Source of the DNA: Brevibacterium epidermidis NBRC 14811
Lineage (GTDB): Bacteria; Actinomycetota; Actinomycetes; Actinomycetales; Brevibacteriaceae
NCBI RefSeq assembly: GCF_001570805.1
Contig: NZ_BCSJ01000003.1
Coordinates: forward strand, 62,001-126,000
Direction of reading: 5' to 3'
DNA: 64,000 bases
Of the stretch, positions 44,948-53,915 are shown one piece after another. The notes under the pieces are model-generated. The model ran no database searches. It saw only the letters and a list, made by a program, of their open reading frames with translations, and was not told the origin of the DNA. The number at the start of each line of letters is the position of its first letter. Positions within the stretch are counted from its first letter, which is position 1. The position numbers and the translations under genes are program-made.

Positions 44948-47533
44948 CTACCTGCTCGACACGCGTCCGAAGAGATTCGCGATCGGGGCGAGCAGCAGCG
45001 GCCTGGCGGCGAACCAACCGGCCACGACCACGACCATCGCGATGAGGAACCAGATGAGACCGGCCCATCCGACCACGTCCGTGCCGGCGAACATGTACCC
45101 GAGGTTCTGTCGAAGTCCGGTCGTGAACACGAGGAACACGTGGACGAGGATGAAGAACACGAAGAACAGCATCGTCGGGAAGTGGATCGCCCGAGCCAGC
45201 GGCGCCGGGTAGATCTTGTTCAGCGTCGAGGCGTCCTTCGGCCACCATTCGCTCATCCGCACACCGGTGATCGCGGCCAGCGGAGCGGCGATGAACACGA
45301 CTATGAAGTACATCAGCTGCTGGAGAGCGTTGTAGTTGACCCACGCATCTTCCATCGGCCATTCCATCGTGGCGTACTGCAGCGCCGCCGACAGAGCGTT
45401 CGGGAAGACTTCCCAACTGGTCGGCACGATGCGTGCCCAGTGTCCGGAGACGAAGAGCAACACGACGAAGACCACACCATTGGCCAGCCACAGCAGATCG
45501 AGGCTCGTGTGCAGCCAGAGGTTGATGCTGATCTTCTTCCCACCGTTCTTCGGCGTGTAGAACGCCGGCGGTTTCTGCTGGTGACGCACCTGCAGACCCG
45601 ACCGGATGATGAGCACCATGAAGAAAATGTTGAGGAAGTGCGTCCACCGCACCCAGCCCGGGAAGCCGGGATCGACGAAGTCCGGGATGTGGTATTCGCC
45701 CGGGTAGCGTTCGAGGAACTCCGGCACGCCCGGCAGGGTCGTGACTCCGCGCGCGGCGAGGATGAGGATCCCGGCTGCGACGATGAGCCCGCCGAGTCCC
45801 AGCCCGACGAGTTTGGACCACTGCCCCAGCGACTTCGAACCGATCATGATCGGTTCCTTCTTCGCTGCAGGCTTCGCCGAGGCAGTACTGCCCGAACCCG
45901 AAGACGTGGCCTTTGCGGCCGGTGCCGTCTTCGCGGCCGGCTTGTCCGCGGTGCGTGCCGCGGCCTTGTCGTCGTTCGTCGCGGCGGGCTTGGCCATCGG
46001 CTTGCGCTGAGCGGGCTTGTCCGCGGTCTTCGCCGCAGGCTTCGCCATCGGCTTGCGCTGAGCGGGCTTCTTCTCGGCTTCGTCAGATTTCTTCTCCGAC
46101 GCAGAGGCGGCTCCCGCACCAGCGACCGCCGCACCTGCAGCTGCCGCCCCGGCACCGACACCACCGATTCCGGTGCGTCGACCCTGTGGCTTCTTCTCGC
46201 CTGATTCGTCACCGGCAGCCGGCTTCGAATCCTGCTTCGCCTCAGCCGTCGACTGCGCATCCTCGGCAGACTTGTCTGCCTCGGTCGCTGAAGACTCAGC
46301 GGGCGCCGAAGCGGCGGCCTGTCCTGCACCGGCAGTCTTCACTGCCGTTGCCGGAGCGAAGCCTTCCGGAGGCCAGGGGTCTCCCCCGACGGTGCGGGGA
46401 AGTCCGCGGCGCAGGGGAACATCGGAGAGTTCTCCGGAGCCCGAACCGGACGCAGCAGCTGCGGCTACACCAGCACCGGCAGCACCGGCACCGGCTGCGG
46501 CGGCTGCCGCAGGAGCAACGGACGAGGACTCGGATGACGAATCGGCCGAAGTGTCAGCCGAAGGAGCTTCGGCGGAGTCGGGCTGAGCAGCGGATTCCTC
46601 CGCGGTGCCCTCAGCAGGTGCGGACGCAGCCGCTGCCGGAGCAGCACCGGCGGCCGAGCCACCAGCGGCCTTGACTCCGGCGGGTGCGAAGCCTTCCGGC
46701 GGCCAGGGTTCTCCGCCTTCGACGCGCGGCAGACCGCGACGCAGGGGAACTTCGGCAGCAGGAGCAGAGCCGCCAGTGGAAGCGGAGTCGGCGGCAGGTT
46801 CTGCCGCAGCCGACTCATCACCGGAAGCAGAGGCTGCGACAGCAGCGCCAGCAACCGGGGCGGCCGAAGACTCCTCGTCCGACTCGACGGTTGCCGATTC
46901 CTCGGTCGAATCCTCGACAGGGGCATCCTCTTCGGCGACTGACTCTTCGGAAGCAGGGGCTTCAGCCGACGCGGCGGGTGCAGCAGAATCACCGGTGGCC
47001 TTCGTTCCGGCAGGAGCGAGACCTTCCGGAGGCCACGGCTCTCCGCCTTCGACGCGCGGCAGACCGCGGCGCAGAGGCACCTCGGCCGCAGGAGCAGCAT
47101 CGGCTTCGGGTTCAGCGGCAGACGAGCCAACCGACTCGTCAGACGCCTCAGCCGAGTCGTCAGCATCGTCGGCACCGGCTGCGGCAACACCCGCAGCACC
47201 AGCGGCGACACCGGCAGCACCGGCTCCTGCCGCGACAGCAGCACCGGATGACGAATCATCAGCCGACTCCTCGATAGGCTCCTCAGCGGAGTCCTCAACG
47301 GAATCCTCGGCTTCGGTGGAAGCCTCGGTCTCCGCCGATTCCTCAGCGTCGGTCACATCGGGCTCGGCCGCCTCGGCGGTGGAACCTTCATCCAGTTCCT
47401 CCGTGTCGGATGTCTCCGGCAGCCACGACGCGCCCTCTTCCAAGGGTTCGCCGATGGTGCCCTCCGGGGGCCAGGGGTCTCCGCCTTCGACCCGGGGCAG
47501 ACCCGAGCGCAGCGAACTGGAATAGGTTGCCAT
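44948..47533 (-). CDS. Cytochrome b-type membrane protein with long disordered N-terminus carrying four PWPPEG repeats
   Basis: An 861-residue protein in two parts. The first 560 residues are disordered and rich in Ala, Ser and acidic residues. Four copies of a motif, [18 protein letters not shown] or close, stand at about 11-25, 157-171, 267-281 and 377-391; the last three are exactly 110 residues apart. A basic [12 protein letters not shown] repeat follows (about 489-517). The C-terminal 300 residues hold a signal-like first helix (about 573-594) and four or five helices with spaced His in [21 protein letters not shown] and [19 protein letters not shown], as in b-type cytochromes. It starts one base after the etfA stop, so it is a likely electron acceptor or quinone-linking partner of ETF. 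Confidence 0.75.
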   Translation of the reverse strand: MATYSSSLRSGLPRVEGGDPWPPEGTIGEPLEEGASWLPETSDTEELDEGSTAEAAEPDVTDAEESAETEASTEAEDSVEDSAEEPIEESADDSSSGAAVAAGAGAAGVAAGAAGVAAAGADDADDSAEASDESVGSSAAEPEADAAPAAEVPLRRGLPRVEGGEPWPPEGLAPAGTKATGDSAAPAASAEAPASEESVAEEDAPVEDSTEESATVESDEESSAAPVAGAAVAASASGDESAAAEPAADSASTGGSAPAAEVPLRRGLPRVEGGEPWPPEGFAPAGVKAAGGSAAGAAPAAAASAPAEGTAEESAAQPDSAEAPSADTSADSSSESSSVAPAAAAAAGAGAAGAGVAAAAASGSGSGELSDVPLRRGLPRTVGGDPWPPEGFAPATAVKTAGAGQAAASAPAESSATEADKSAEDAQSTAEAKQDSKPAAGDESGEKKPQGRRTGIGGVGAGAAAAGAAVAGAGAASASEKKSDEAEKKPAQRKPMAKPAAKTADKPAQRKPMAKPAATNDDKAAARTADKPAAKTAPAAKATSSGSGSTASAKPAAKKEPIMIGSKSLGQWSKLVGLGLGGLIVAAGILILAARGVTTLPGVPEFLERYPGEYHIPDFVDPGFPGWVRWTHFLNIFFMVLIIRSGLQVRHQQKPPAFYTPKNGGKKISINLWLHTSLDLLWLANGVVFVVLLFVSGHWARIVPTSWEVFPNALSAALQYATMEWPMEDAWVNYNALQQLMYFIVVFIAAPLAAITGVRMSEWWPKDASTLNKIYPAPLARAIHFPTMLFFVFFILVHVFLVFTTGLRQNLGYMFAGTDVVGWAGLIWFLIAMVVVVAGWFAARPLLLAPIANLFGRVSSR

Positions 47534-47534
47534 A

Positions 47535-48512
47535 TCAGGACTTGTTCTCGTTCAGTGATTCGATGGCCTGGGGAACGACCTTGAACAGGTCGCCGACGAC
47601 GCCGAAATCGGCGATGTCGAAGATCGGAGCTTCCGCGTCCTTGTTGACCGCAACAATGGTCTTCGAGGTCTGCATACCGGCCTTGTGCTGGATCGCACCG
47701 GAGATGCCGAGCGCCACGTAGAGCTGCGGGGACACCGACACACCGGTCTGTCCGACCTGGTGCGACTGGGCGATGTAACCGGCATCGACGGCCGCACGGG
47801 AAGCACCGACGGCAGCACCGAGGGTATCGGCGAATTCGCCGACGAGCTCGAAGGACTCCTCCGAACCGACGCCGCGACCACCGGAGACGACCTTCTGCGC
47901 ACCGCGCAGCTCGGGACGTGAGGAGGTCTCGACAACAGCTTCGAACGAGTCGATCGCGGCGGAGCGCTTGCCGGAATCGGCGACCTCGAGGGCCTGTGTG
48001 TTCGCGGACTGTGCTTCGGCGCGGGCTTCGATCGCACCCAGGCGCACGGTGACGATGGGAGCACCGAAGGTCGGAGCCGAGGAGGCAGTGTAGCCGCCGC
48101 CGTAGACAGAGTGGTTGGCCACGATGCCTTCGGAGTCGCGCTCGAGTCCGGTGGCGTCGACGGACACAGCCGATCCGCTGCGCACCGCAAAGCGACCGGC
48201 GATGTCACGACCGTCGAGAGTGTTGGGCACGAGCACAGCATCGGGAGCGGTGAGCTCCGCGGCTGCGGCCACGGCGTCGACGGCCGCCGTGCCGAGGTTG
48301 CCCTCGACGACAGCAGCAGTCAGGGTCGCCACGGCGCCGAGCTCAGAAGCCTTCTCGGCAGCGGCATCGGCACTGCCGGCAGCGAGGACGAGAGCGACGG
48401 GCGAGCCGATCTCAGCGGCTCCGCCGAGCAGTTCGGCGGCCGGCTTCTCCAGCTGACCTTCGGCATCGGCGGTGAGGACGACGAGAATGGAATCCTGCGG
48501 GAATTCTGACAT
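47535..48512 (-). CDS. etfA: Electron transfer flavoprotein alpha subunit
   Basis: A 325-residue alpha subunit. The FAD domain contains [17 protein letters not shown], then [20 protein letters not shown] and QHKAGM. ETF collects electrons from acyl-CoA and amine dehydrogenases. It lies 11 bp after etfB and one base before the cytochrome b gene, which makes one three-gene operon. No separate ETF:quinone oxidoreductase gene is seen in the window. Confidence 0.94.
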   Translation of the reverse strand: MSEFPQDSILVVLTADAEGQLEKPAAELLGGAAEIGSPVALVLAAGSADAAAEKASELGAVATLTAAVVEGNLGTAAVDAVAAAAELTAPDAVLVPNTLDGRDIAGRFAVRSGSAVSVDATGLERDSEGIVANHSVYGGGYTASSAPTFGAPIVTVRLGAIEARAEAQSANTQALEVADSGKRSAAIDSFEAVVETSSRPELRGAQKVVSGGRGVGSEESFELVGEFADTLGAAVGASRAAVDAGYIAQSHQVGQTGVSVSPQLYVALGISGAIQHKAGMQTSKTIVAVNKDAEAPIFDIADFGVVGDLFKVVPQAIESLNENKS

Positions 48513-48523
48513 GACGATTCTCC

Positions 48524-49300
48524 TTAGGCCAGACGGTTCTTGGTGAGGTATTCGGCGAGTTCGACTCCGCCATTGCCTTCGTCGACGACCTTCTCGCCGG
48601 CTTCGCGCGGCGGCTTCTCGGCGACGGTGACCATGATCGAGCGGGCCACGGACTGGTCCTCGGCATCGATGTCGAGATCGGAGAGGCTGATGACCTCGAA
48701 GGGCTTCTTCTTCGCAGCCATGATGCCCTTGAAGTTCGGGAATCGGGCTTCGGGAAGCGCCTCGGTGATGGAGATGACGGCGGGCAGTTCGGCCGAGACC
48801 TGCTGCTTGCCGCCTTCGACGCCGCGGGTGCCCGAGACCTTGCCGTCGGCAAGCTCGACGGTCGACAGGCCGGTCACGTGCGGGTAGTCGAGGTGCTCGG
48901 CGAGCATCGCCGGCATCATGCCGCCGTTGCCGTCGGTGGAGACGTTGCCGGTGACGACGAGGTCGAACTCACCGCGGCGCAGAGCGGCGGCGAGCACCTC
49001 GGCGGTCAGACCGAGATCGGCGCCGGCCAGCGACTCATCGGCCACATGCACGGCGTTGTCGGCACCCATGGCCAGACCCTTGCGGATCGTGGCGGTCGCG
49101 GTATCGGGCGCCATCGAGATGACAGTCACCTCGGTGTCGCCGTCGCTGTCCTTCTGGGTCAGTGCGACCTCGAGGGCACGCTCACCGATCTCGTCGAGGA
49201 CAGCTTCCGAGGCGCCGCGATCGGCAAGCCCGGTTTCCAAGTTCAACTTGCGGTCGCCGTACGTATCCGGGACCTCTTTGACCAACACCGCGATCTTCAA
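48524..49300 (-). CDS. etfB: Electron transfer flavoprotein beta subunit
   Basis: A 258-residue beta subunit with [12 protein letters not shown] at the N-terminus, [22 protein letters not shown] and the signature [16 protein letters not shown]. The start must be TTG at 49300: the family begins at this point and AAGGAG lies six bases before it. The frame is open for 40 codons more, but without homology. It is the first gene of the etfBA-cytochrome b operon. Confidence 0.93.
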   Translation of the reverse strand: MKIAVLVKEVPDTYGDRKLNLETGLADRGASEAVLDEIGERALEVALTQKDSDGDTEVTVISMAPDTATATIRKGLAMGADNAVHVADESLAGADLGLTAEVLAAALRRGEFDLVVTGNVSTDGNGGMMPAMLAEHLDYPHVTGLSTVELADGKVSGTRGVEGGKQQVSAELPAVISITEALPEARFPNFKGIMAAKKKPFEVISLSDLDIDAEDQSVARSIMVTVAEKPPREAGEKVVDEGNGGVELAEYLTKNRLA

Positions 49301-49704
49301 GGATGTCTCCTTAGGTTCGTGAAGCAGCTCCAACTGCAATGAGACTTTCGTCTCATAATCTACAGGTGACTGATTTCCGTCCGTTGACCGGGTCCAGTCG
49401 GAACCGGTCATGTCCATCACCCATGGTACGTGGTAGGCACCACAGATATCTCCGTTACTGTACGAACGATCGACAGAATTTGTCCAGTAAGGGAAACATG
49501 TCCCCCACCGAGGCGGATTCCGCCGTCGTCGACCACGGAATGTCGCCGTGGGATCATCCCCTCGCCGAGGCGGGGCCCTAGAATGGGTGCAGACCGACCG
49601 ATCCTCCCGGTGCGCATCGCCGCCCCTCCTCGCGAGTGCTTCCGGGCAGGCATGACGCAGAGGTCACAGATCAGACGCAGACATCAATGGTGAAGGAGCG
49701 CCCC
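49301..49704. other. Intergenic stretch of 404 bp between etfB and the Lrp gene
   Basis: No convincing gene. It holds the divergent promoters, a TTACTG/CAGTAA dyad (49455-49490) and two copies of the recurrent CCGAGGCGG motif (49507 and 49564). Short open frames here lack binding sites and family motifs. Confidence 0.6.
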
Positions 49705-50160
49705 GTGGCTTTCGACCTCGACGACATCGACCGCAGCATCATCGCTGCTCTCGTCGAGGACTCACGGCTGAGCGTGCGCCAACTGGCCGAACGCGTCCAC
49801 ATCTCCCGCTCTGCCGCGCACAAGCGCTTCACCACGCTCATCGAGTCCGGAGCGATCCGGAAGTTCACCGCCGAGGTGGACCGCGAGGCCCTCGGCATGA
49901 CCGTGACGGCGGTCGTCGTCGTCAAGATCGGCGAGCGCCCTTGGCCGCAGGTCCGCGAAGACTTGGCCGCCCTGCCGTTCGTCGAGAAGGTCCAAGCCGT
50001 CAGCGGGGACATCGATGCCCTGGTCACCGTGAATGCCCCGGACAATACGGCCCTGTCGCAGGTGATCCTGCGACGCATCCATGAGGTTCCGGGGGTCGTG
50101 TCCTCCCGTTCGCTGCTCATCCTCGACGAGGCAGAGGGCCACCGCCCCGGGGCGGGATGA
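49705..50160 (+). CDS. Lrp/AsnC-family regulator
   Basis: A 151-residue Lrp protein. The helix-turn-helix is at about 5-60 (DLDDIDRSIIAALVEDSRLS and ERVHISRSAAHKRFTTLIESGAI). The ligand-binding RAM domain follows (VVVVKIGERPWPQVREDLAA). GTG 49705 is the start, with AAGGAG six bases upstream; an ATG six codons earlier has none. It is divergent from etfBA and may respond to branched-chain or other amino acids whose breakdown needs ETF. That link is inference. Confidence 0.88.
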   Translation: MAFDLDDIDRSIIAALVEDSRLSVRQLAERVHISRSAAHKRFTTLIESGAIRKFTAEVDREALGMTVTAVVVVKIGERPWPQVREDLAALPFVEKVQAVSGDIDALVTVNAPDNTALSQVILRRIHEVPGVVSSRSLLILDEAEGHRPGAG

Positions 50161-50205
50161 AGACCGTCCCCACTCACTTCTGACCCAACTCACCACTGAC
50201 AGAGC

Positions 50206-50241
50206 GAAGCCCCCGGCGCCGGAATTTGCGCCGAGGGCTTC
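50206..50241 (+). terminator. Hairpin terminator after the Lrp gene
   Basis: GAAGCCCCCGGCGC pairs with GCGCCGAGGGCTTC (one mismatch) across an eight-base loop, 45 bp after the stop. The T run is absent. Confidence 0.7.
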
Positions 50242-50335
50242 ATGACGTGAAACAGAGAGAACCGCGCACGCCGCATCCAACACTTCAAGCTAGCGTGTCA
50301 ACCACCTTAGGAAAGACCAGCGTTGCGTAATTCTC

Positions 50336-50354
50336 ATAGGCTAGCCTAACCCGG
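50336..50354. promoter_or_regulatory. Orphan iron-box-like (DtxR/IdeR) site
   Basis: TAGGCTAGCCTAACC matches the core of the DtxR/IdeR consensus (TTAGGTTAGSCTAACCTAA), 14 of 19 positions by my count. It lies between two convergent genes, with no gene start next to it on either strand, so what it would control is unclear. Confidence 0.45.
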
Positions 50355-50370
50355 GGATCGGGAGTGCACA

Positions 50371-50391
50371 ACAGGTTGAGCCTGTCTTTTT
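50371..50391 (+). terminator. Small T-run terminator downstream of the iron-box-like site
   Basis: ACAGG pairs with CCTGT over a TTGAG loop and is followed by CTTTTT. It points rightward, although the Lrp gene already has its own terminator at 50206. It may end a short transcript that starts near the iron-box-like site. Confidence 0.5.
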
Positions 50392-50401
50392 CGCCCGACT
50401 C

Positions 50402-52348
50402 TTATTCGGCCGGTCCCGCGAGCAGCATGAGCCCGGCACCGGCGACGATGCGTCGGTACACCGGCTCCACCGTCACCGTGTCACCGTCGGCCTTGAGGAG
50501 TCCGAGCTCGGCGAGCTCCTGCAGCTCGTCTGCCAGCAATGTGGAGAGCCGCTCCGCACGCTCCTCGTCGATGTCGAGTTCGGGACGTTCGGGTGCGGAG
50601 TCGGGAGTGATGATCTCGATGAGGCGCTGGGCGATCGTGATCGCCGGGGCCGCAAAGTCTTCTCCGGGGACGAGGTTGACCACGTCGAGGAGCCGTTCGT
50701 AGATGAACGCGCCGATGACCGGCAGTGCGGTATCCGCGCTCACCTCGCCTGAGCGCCACTGGTCGGCAGCTCCGGCGGGTCGGACCTTCGTCCCGGTGAT
50801 CTCGATGATCTCTGCGCTCTGCATGACGGCCCACATCGCTTCGAGGACGGGCACCTCATCGGCGCTGCGCGCATAGTTCACGCCGTCTTCGTACCGAGCG
50901 TTCGACGCGACTCCGACAGCGTTTATGCCGAACTTTCCGGCCGCCTCGGCGATATCTGCTCGCTTCACTCGTCCCGTTCCGGTCACCTGTCGGGATTCGC
51001 CGATCCATTCGAGGATGCCGGCCACACCCGCAACGAGGCGGTTGTGCGGCAAGGGCTGCGCGAGTTCCTCCTCGTTCAGGGCATTGGCTTCGACGGTCGC
51101 CATGAGCGCCGAGGGCAGCGGATCGGTGCGCATGCTCGCAACCTCGACTCGGGCGCGAGCGGCGCTCCAACGCTCCGGGGTCTCGTCGGTATCGATGCGG
51201 AACCGGAGGTAGTTGTCGAGGGCTTCGATGCTGTCGAGGAAGATCACCGTCGAAGGCGATTCGCCATCGGTCTTCTCGGATTCCTCCTGTCCGTCGGCTC
51301 CGAAGCTTTCGAGAACATCGAGAAGGTCGTCGATTCCCTCCGGCTCGTCGATATCTGTGCGGGTGGACACGGCGATGCAGAAGAGTAGGTGGGCGATGTC
51401 GAAGACCTCTGAGTCCTCGTCGACATCGTCGTAGGTCTCGGCCAGCCAGTCGCGGAAGCGCCGGTAGAGCGGCATCTCGTAGACAGTCTTCTCGACCTCG
51501 TCCATTCGTTCATCGACGCCCTGCGGGTCAGCGGCAGCACCAGCCGCTTGTCCGGTCGTGCTCGATCCGCCGAGCCACTCCGGCAGGTCCTGTTCCGAAG
51601 CGGAGTCATCCTGAACTGCTTGGACGTCCTGGACCACTCGGTCAGCCGGACCGTAAGTGCCGGCAACCGGTTCCGGATAACTGCCGAGGGGCATGAGATC
51701 CTCGACGACTTCCTCTGCTGAGACCTTGTCTCGCTTGGTCAGGCGCACGACCGCTGCAGCCACAGCGAGCATGGATCCTTCGAGGACGGGAAGTCCGCTG
51801 TTGCTGTTGATGAGTCGGTCGAGGCTGTCGACGACGCGCCCCTTGTGTGCCAAGGCGAGGATGTCGCGGGCCACGGCGCGGGACTTCTTCGTCGGCCACT
51901 TCGGTGCCATCACTCCGCCGAGTTTGAGCCCTTGGGTCTCGTCGGTGAACCATTCGTCGACGAGGCCCATCGCGGCCCCGGTCACCTGTGCGGTGCTCGG
52001 GGTGAAGTCCTCGGGGTCCGAGGGCAGGGAGGACACAACAGCCTCGGCGCGTTTGATATCGCCTTCGGCGAAGGCCAGGGCGAAGGACCGCAGCTTCCCC
52101 AGCGCCAGTCCGCGGTGGGCACCGGTCGGATTGAAGAGACGTCGGTTGTATTCCCCCTGTGCCTTTTCCATGGCTGCATGAAATTCGGCTTCGGTGAAGT
52201 CCGCATTCGGATCGTCGATGTCGACGCCTTCAGCCTTGAGGAACGGTGCCAGTTCTCGCATCATCCGATCACCCATGCCGGGGTTGTGGCTGATGTTGCC
52301 GCCCGCTGCCATACCGTGGAATTCGGGACTGTCGAAGAAAGAAGACAC
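50402..52348 (-). CDS. Unrecognised 648-residue cytoplasmic protein
   Basis: I do not recognise a family. The protein is acidic, without signal peptide or membrane helix, and mostly helical by composition. The N-terminus contains HGMAAGGNISHNPGMGDRMM; a low-complexity Gly/Ala/Ser linker near residue 265 (LGGSSTTGQAAGAAADPQG) separates two halves. The second half has several helical repeats and a winged-helix-like end (LLADELQELAELGLLKADGD and VEPVYRRIVAGA). Codon use matches the neighbours, so transfer is not suggested. It stands alone on its strand. Confidence 0.75.
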   Translation of the reverse strand: MSSFFDSPEFHGMAAGGNISHNPGMGDRMMRELAPFLKAEGVDIDDPNADFTEAEFHAAMEKAQGEYNRRLFNPTGAHRGLALGKLRSFALAFAEGDIKRAEAVVSSLPSDPEDFTPSTAQVTGAAMGLVDEWFTDETQGLKLGGVMAPKWPTKKSRAVARDILALAHKGRVVDSLDRLINSNSGLPVLEGSMLAVAAAVVRLTKRDKVSAEEVVEDLMPLGSYPEPVAGTYGPADRVVQDVQAVQDDSASEQDLPEWLGGSSTTGQAAGAAADPQGVDERMDEVEKTVYEMPLYRRFRDWLAETYDDVDEDSEVFDIAHLLFCIAVSTRTDIDEPEGIDDLLDVLESFGADGQEESEKTDGESPSTVIFLDSIEALDNYLRFRIDTDETPERWSAARARVEVASMRTDPLPSALMATVEANALNEEELAQPLPHNRLVAGVAGILEWIGESRQVTGTGRVKRADIAEAAGKFGINAVGVASNARYEDGVNYARSADEVPVLEAMWAVMQSAEIIEITGTKVRPAGAADQWRSGEVSADTALPVIGAFIYERLLDVVNLVPGEDFAAPAITIAQRLIEIITPDSAPERPELDIDEERAERLSTLLADELQELAELGLLKADGDTVTVEPVYRRIVAGAGLMLLAGPAE

Positions 52349-52483
52349 GCACTGCTCCTGCCGAGGATGAACTGAAGCAATAACGGTAACAAGTCCGACC
52401 GCGTCCGCCTCTTAACCGCCCCGGCATGGCTCTAAGGCTTCGCCGAGATCACACTCCGAACGTCGGCCGGGTAACGCCCAGGT

Positions 52484-53119
52484 TCAGGCTGCGGGCGAAC
52501 TCAAAGTGCTGCGCACCGCCCTGAGGGTCAGCTCGAGCGACTGGGCGCGCACTGTCGGATCGTTGACGCCGGCACTCACGCTGTAGATGTGCCCGGAGCC
52601 GACGGTGAGGTAGACGAAGGCGGCCGCCCATCCGATCGGCACACTCTCGTCGATGGAGCCGTCCACTTGCCCTCTCGCGATGACGGCTTCGAGCGGATCG
52701 GCGTTGGCGCCGGCATCTTCCGCGTCATCGTCCGCGGCTCCAGGGCCATCGCCCGTACGGGACTCGGCGGCCGCCTCGGCGAAGGTCTCATCGGTGATGA
52801 TCGGGTTGTCGGCGAAGAGCAGAGTGAGCACATCGGGCAGCGTGAACAGCTCCGCACAGATCCGTTCGAGCGCGGCCAGCCCCGTGCCTTCGCCGGGACG
52901 GGCTTTCATGACTGCCTCACCGAATCGCCGGGCGCCGAGGCGGGCCACCGCGCCGACGAGCGCCTCCCGGTCACCGAAATGCCGATAGAGAGTGGTGCGG
53001 CCGACCCCGATCGACTGCGAGAGCTCGATCATCGACGCCTGCGGTTTCGCGGCAAGCTGGGTCAGCGCCTCGCTGACCAGGGCGTCTCGGCCCAATCGAC
53101 GCATGCCCTGCACCGGCAC
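52484..53119 (-). CDS. TetR-family regulator
   Basis: A 211-residue TetR protein. The helix-turn-helix is at about 14-60 (MIELSQSIGVGRTTLYRHFG). The ligand domain contains an acidic, Ala/Gly-rich insertion near residue 130 (GPGAADDDAEDAGANAD). The GTG start at 53119 has GGAGG five bases upstream; an ATG five codons later is an alternative. It is divergent from the membrane protein at 53227, with a perfect dyad between them. Confidence 0.83.
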   Translation of the reverse strand: MPVQGMRRLGRDALVSEALTQLAAKPQASMIELSQSIGVGRTTLYRHFGDREALVGAVARLGARRFGEAVMKARPGEGTGLAALERICAELFTLPDVLTLLFADNPIITDETFAEAAAESRTGDGPGAADDDAEDAGANADPLEAVIARGQVDGSIDESVPIGWAAAFVYLTVGSGHIYSVSAGVNDPTVRAQSLELTLRAVRSTLSSPAA

Positions 53120-53162
53120 AACCCCCTCCCTGACTCAGTGGATGACACAGAGCAGTCTACTT

Positions 53163-53182
53163 GTGGAACAGCGTTGTTCCAC
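53163..53182. promoter_or_regulatory. Perfect dyad, probable TetR operator
   Basis: GTGGAACA and TGTTCCAC are perfect inverted copies across four bases. The site lies 44 bp from each divergent start, and a TATCAT-like -10 (53190-53195) lies to its right. Position and form fit the adjacent TetR protein. Confidence 0.7.
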
Positions 53183-53226
53183 TTTGGTATCATAGAGTAC
53201 CGGAAACGACTCAGAGGATTGAGCAC

Positions 53227-53745
53227 ATGATGGATCAGCCCCAGCAGAAGAACGACTCCACCGCCCAGCAACCCCACGCCGCTGAGACGTTCGCACCTAG
53301 TCGGACCGACGTCGTCATCATCGGCCTCGTCTGCCTCGGCATCGGTGTGGCGCTCGGATTCTTCCTCCCGGCTCTCGGATCGATTGCCGCGAAGTTCCCG
53401 ATCCCCTTCGGCGACGTCATCGAGAAACTCAGCCGGTTCGACCAGGCCTGGGTCGTCATCGCCCGACCGATCATCGGCGGTGCGCTCGGGCTCATCGCCG
53501 CCTTCTTCATCGCATCCTCAACGACACCCCTGCGTATTGACGAGCACAGAATCACCATCGGACGAGACGACAACCACCCGCTGCACATCTCCCGCGCTTC
53601 GTTCTCGACCGCATACTTCGCCGACGGCAAACTCGTCGTCGTCACCGAAGGCGGGCATCAGGCCTTCAAAGGTGATGTCGAAGGCAAGAAGGCCGCGATC
53701 GCCGAGGCCTTCACCTCCCGTGGCTACCGGTGGGGCGAGATCTGA
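53227..53745 (+). CDS. Two-helix membrane protein, possibly YqeB-like
   Basis: A 172-residue protein. Two helices (about 29-52, VVIIGLVCLGIGVALGFFLP, and 76-97, VVIARPIIGGALGLIAAFF) are followed by a soluble domain that looks PH-like (IDEHRITIGRDDNHPLHISR onward). The layout resembles the YqeB family, of unknown function; that is a tentative match. ATG 53227 has AGAGGA eight bases upstream. It is presumably repressed by the divergent TetR. Confidence 0.65.
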   Translation: MMDQPQQKNDSTAQQPHAAETFAPSRTDVVIIGLVCLGIGVALGFFLPALGSIAAKFPIPFGDVIEKLSRFDQAWVVIARPIIGGALGLIAAFFIASSTTPLRIDEHRITIGRDDNHPLHISRASFSTAYFADGKLVVVTEGGHQAFKGDVEGKKAAIAEAFTSRGYRWGEI

Positions 53746-53915
53746 GGACCACGACACTTCCCCTTCGAACGGCACCCCTTCTCTAGTCCAGCCAAACGTC
53801 CACTCGGCCTGCCGGAACAGGCCCCTTCGTCCCGAGTTCGCGACACGTTTGGCCGCCCGTCCTCACCTGCACACAAGCCATGGAATCGTGACCCCGCTCA
53901 CGCCACCATGGGGCC

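Noticed and set aside
46330..47500. Evenly spaced repeats of about 330 bp that resemble a tandem or CRISPR-like array
   Set aside because: The repeats are the PWPPEG coding units of one protein, with variable linkers of coding sequence; there are no short identical spacer-bounded repeats.
45913..47525. Long plus-strand frames opposite the cytochrome b gene
   Set aside because: They are low-complexity mirrors of the Ala/Ser/Glu-rich arm; the minus frame has cytochrome helices and a coupled start after etfA.
50364..50702. A plus-strand frame starting just after the iron-box-like site
   Set aside because: It is Ser/Pro-rich antisense to the 648-residue protein gene, has no ribosome site, and is interrupted in transcription by the T-run hairpin at 50371.
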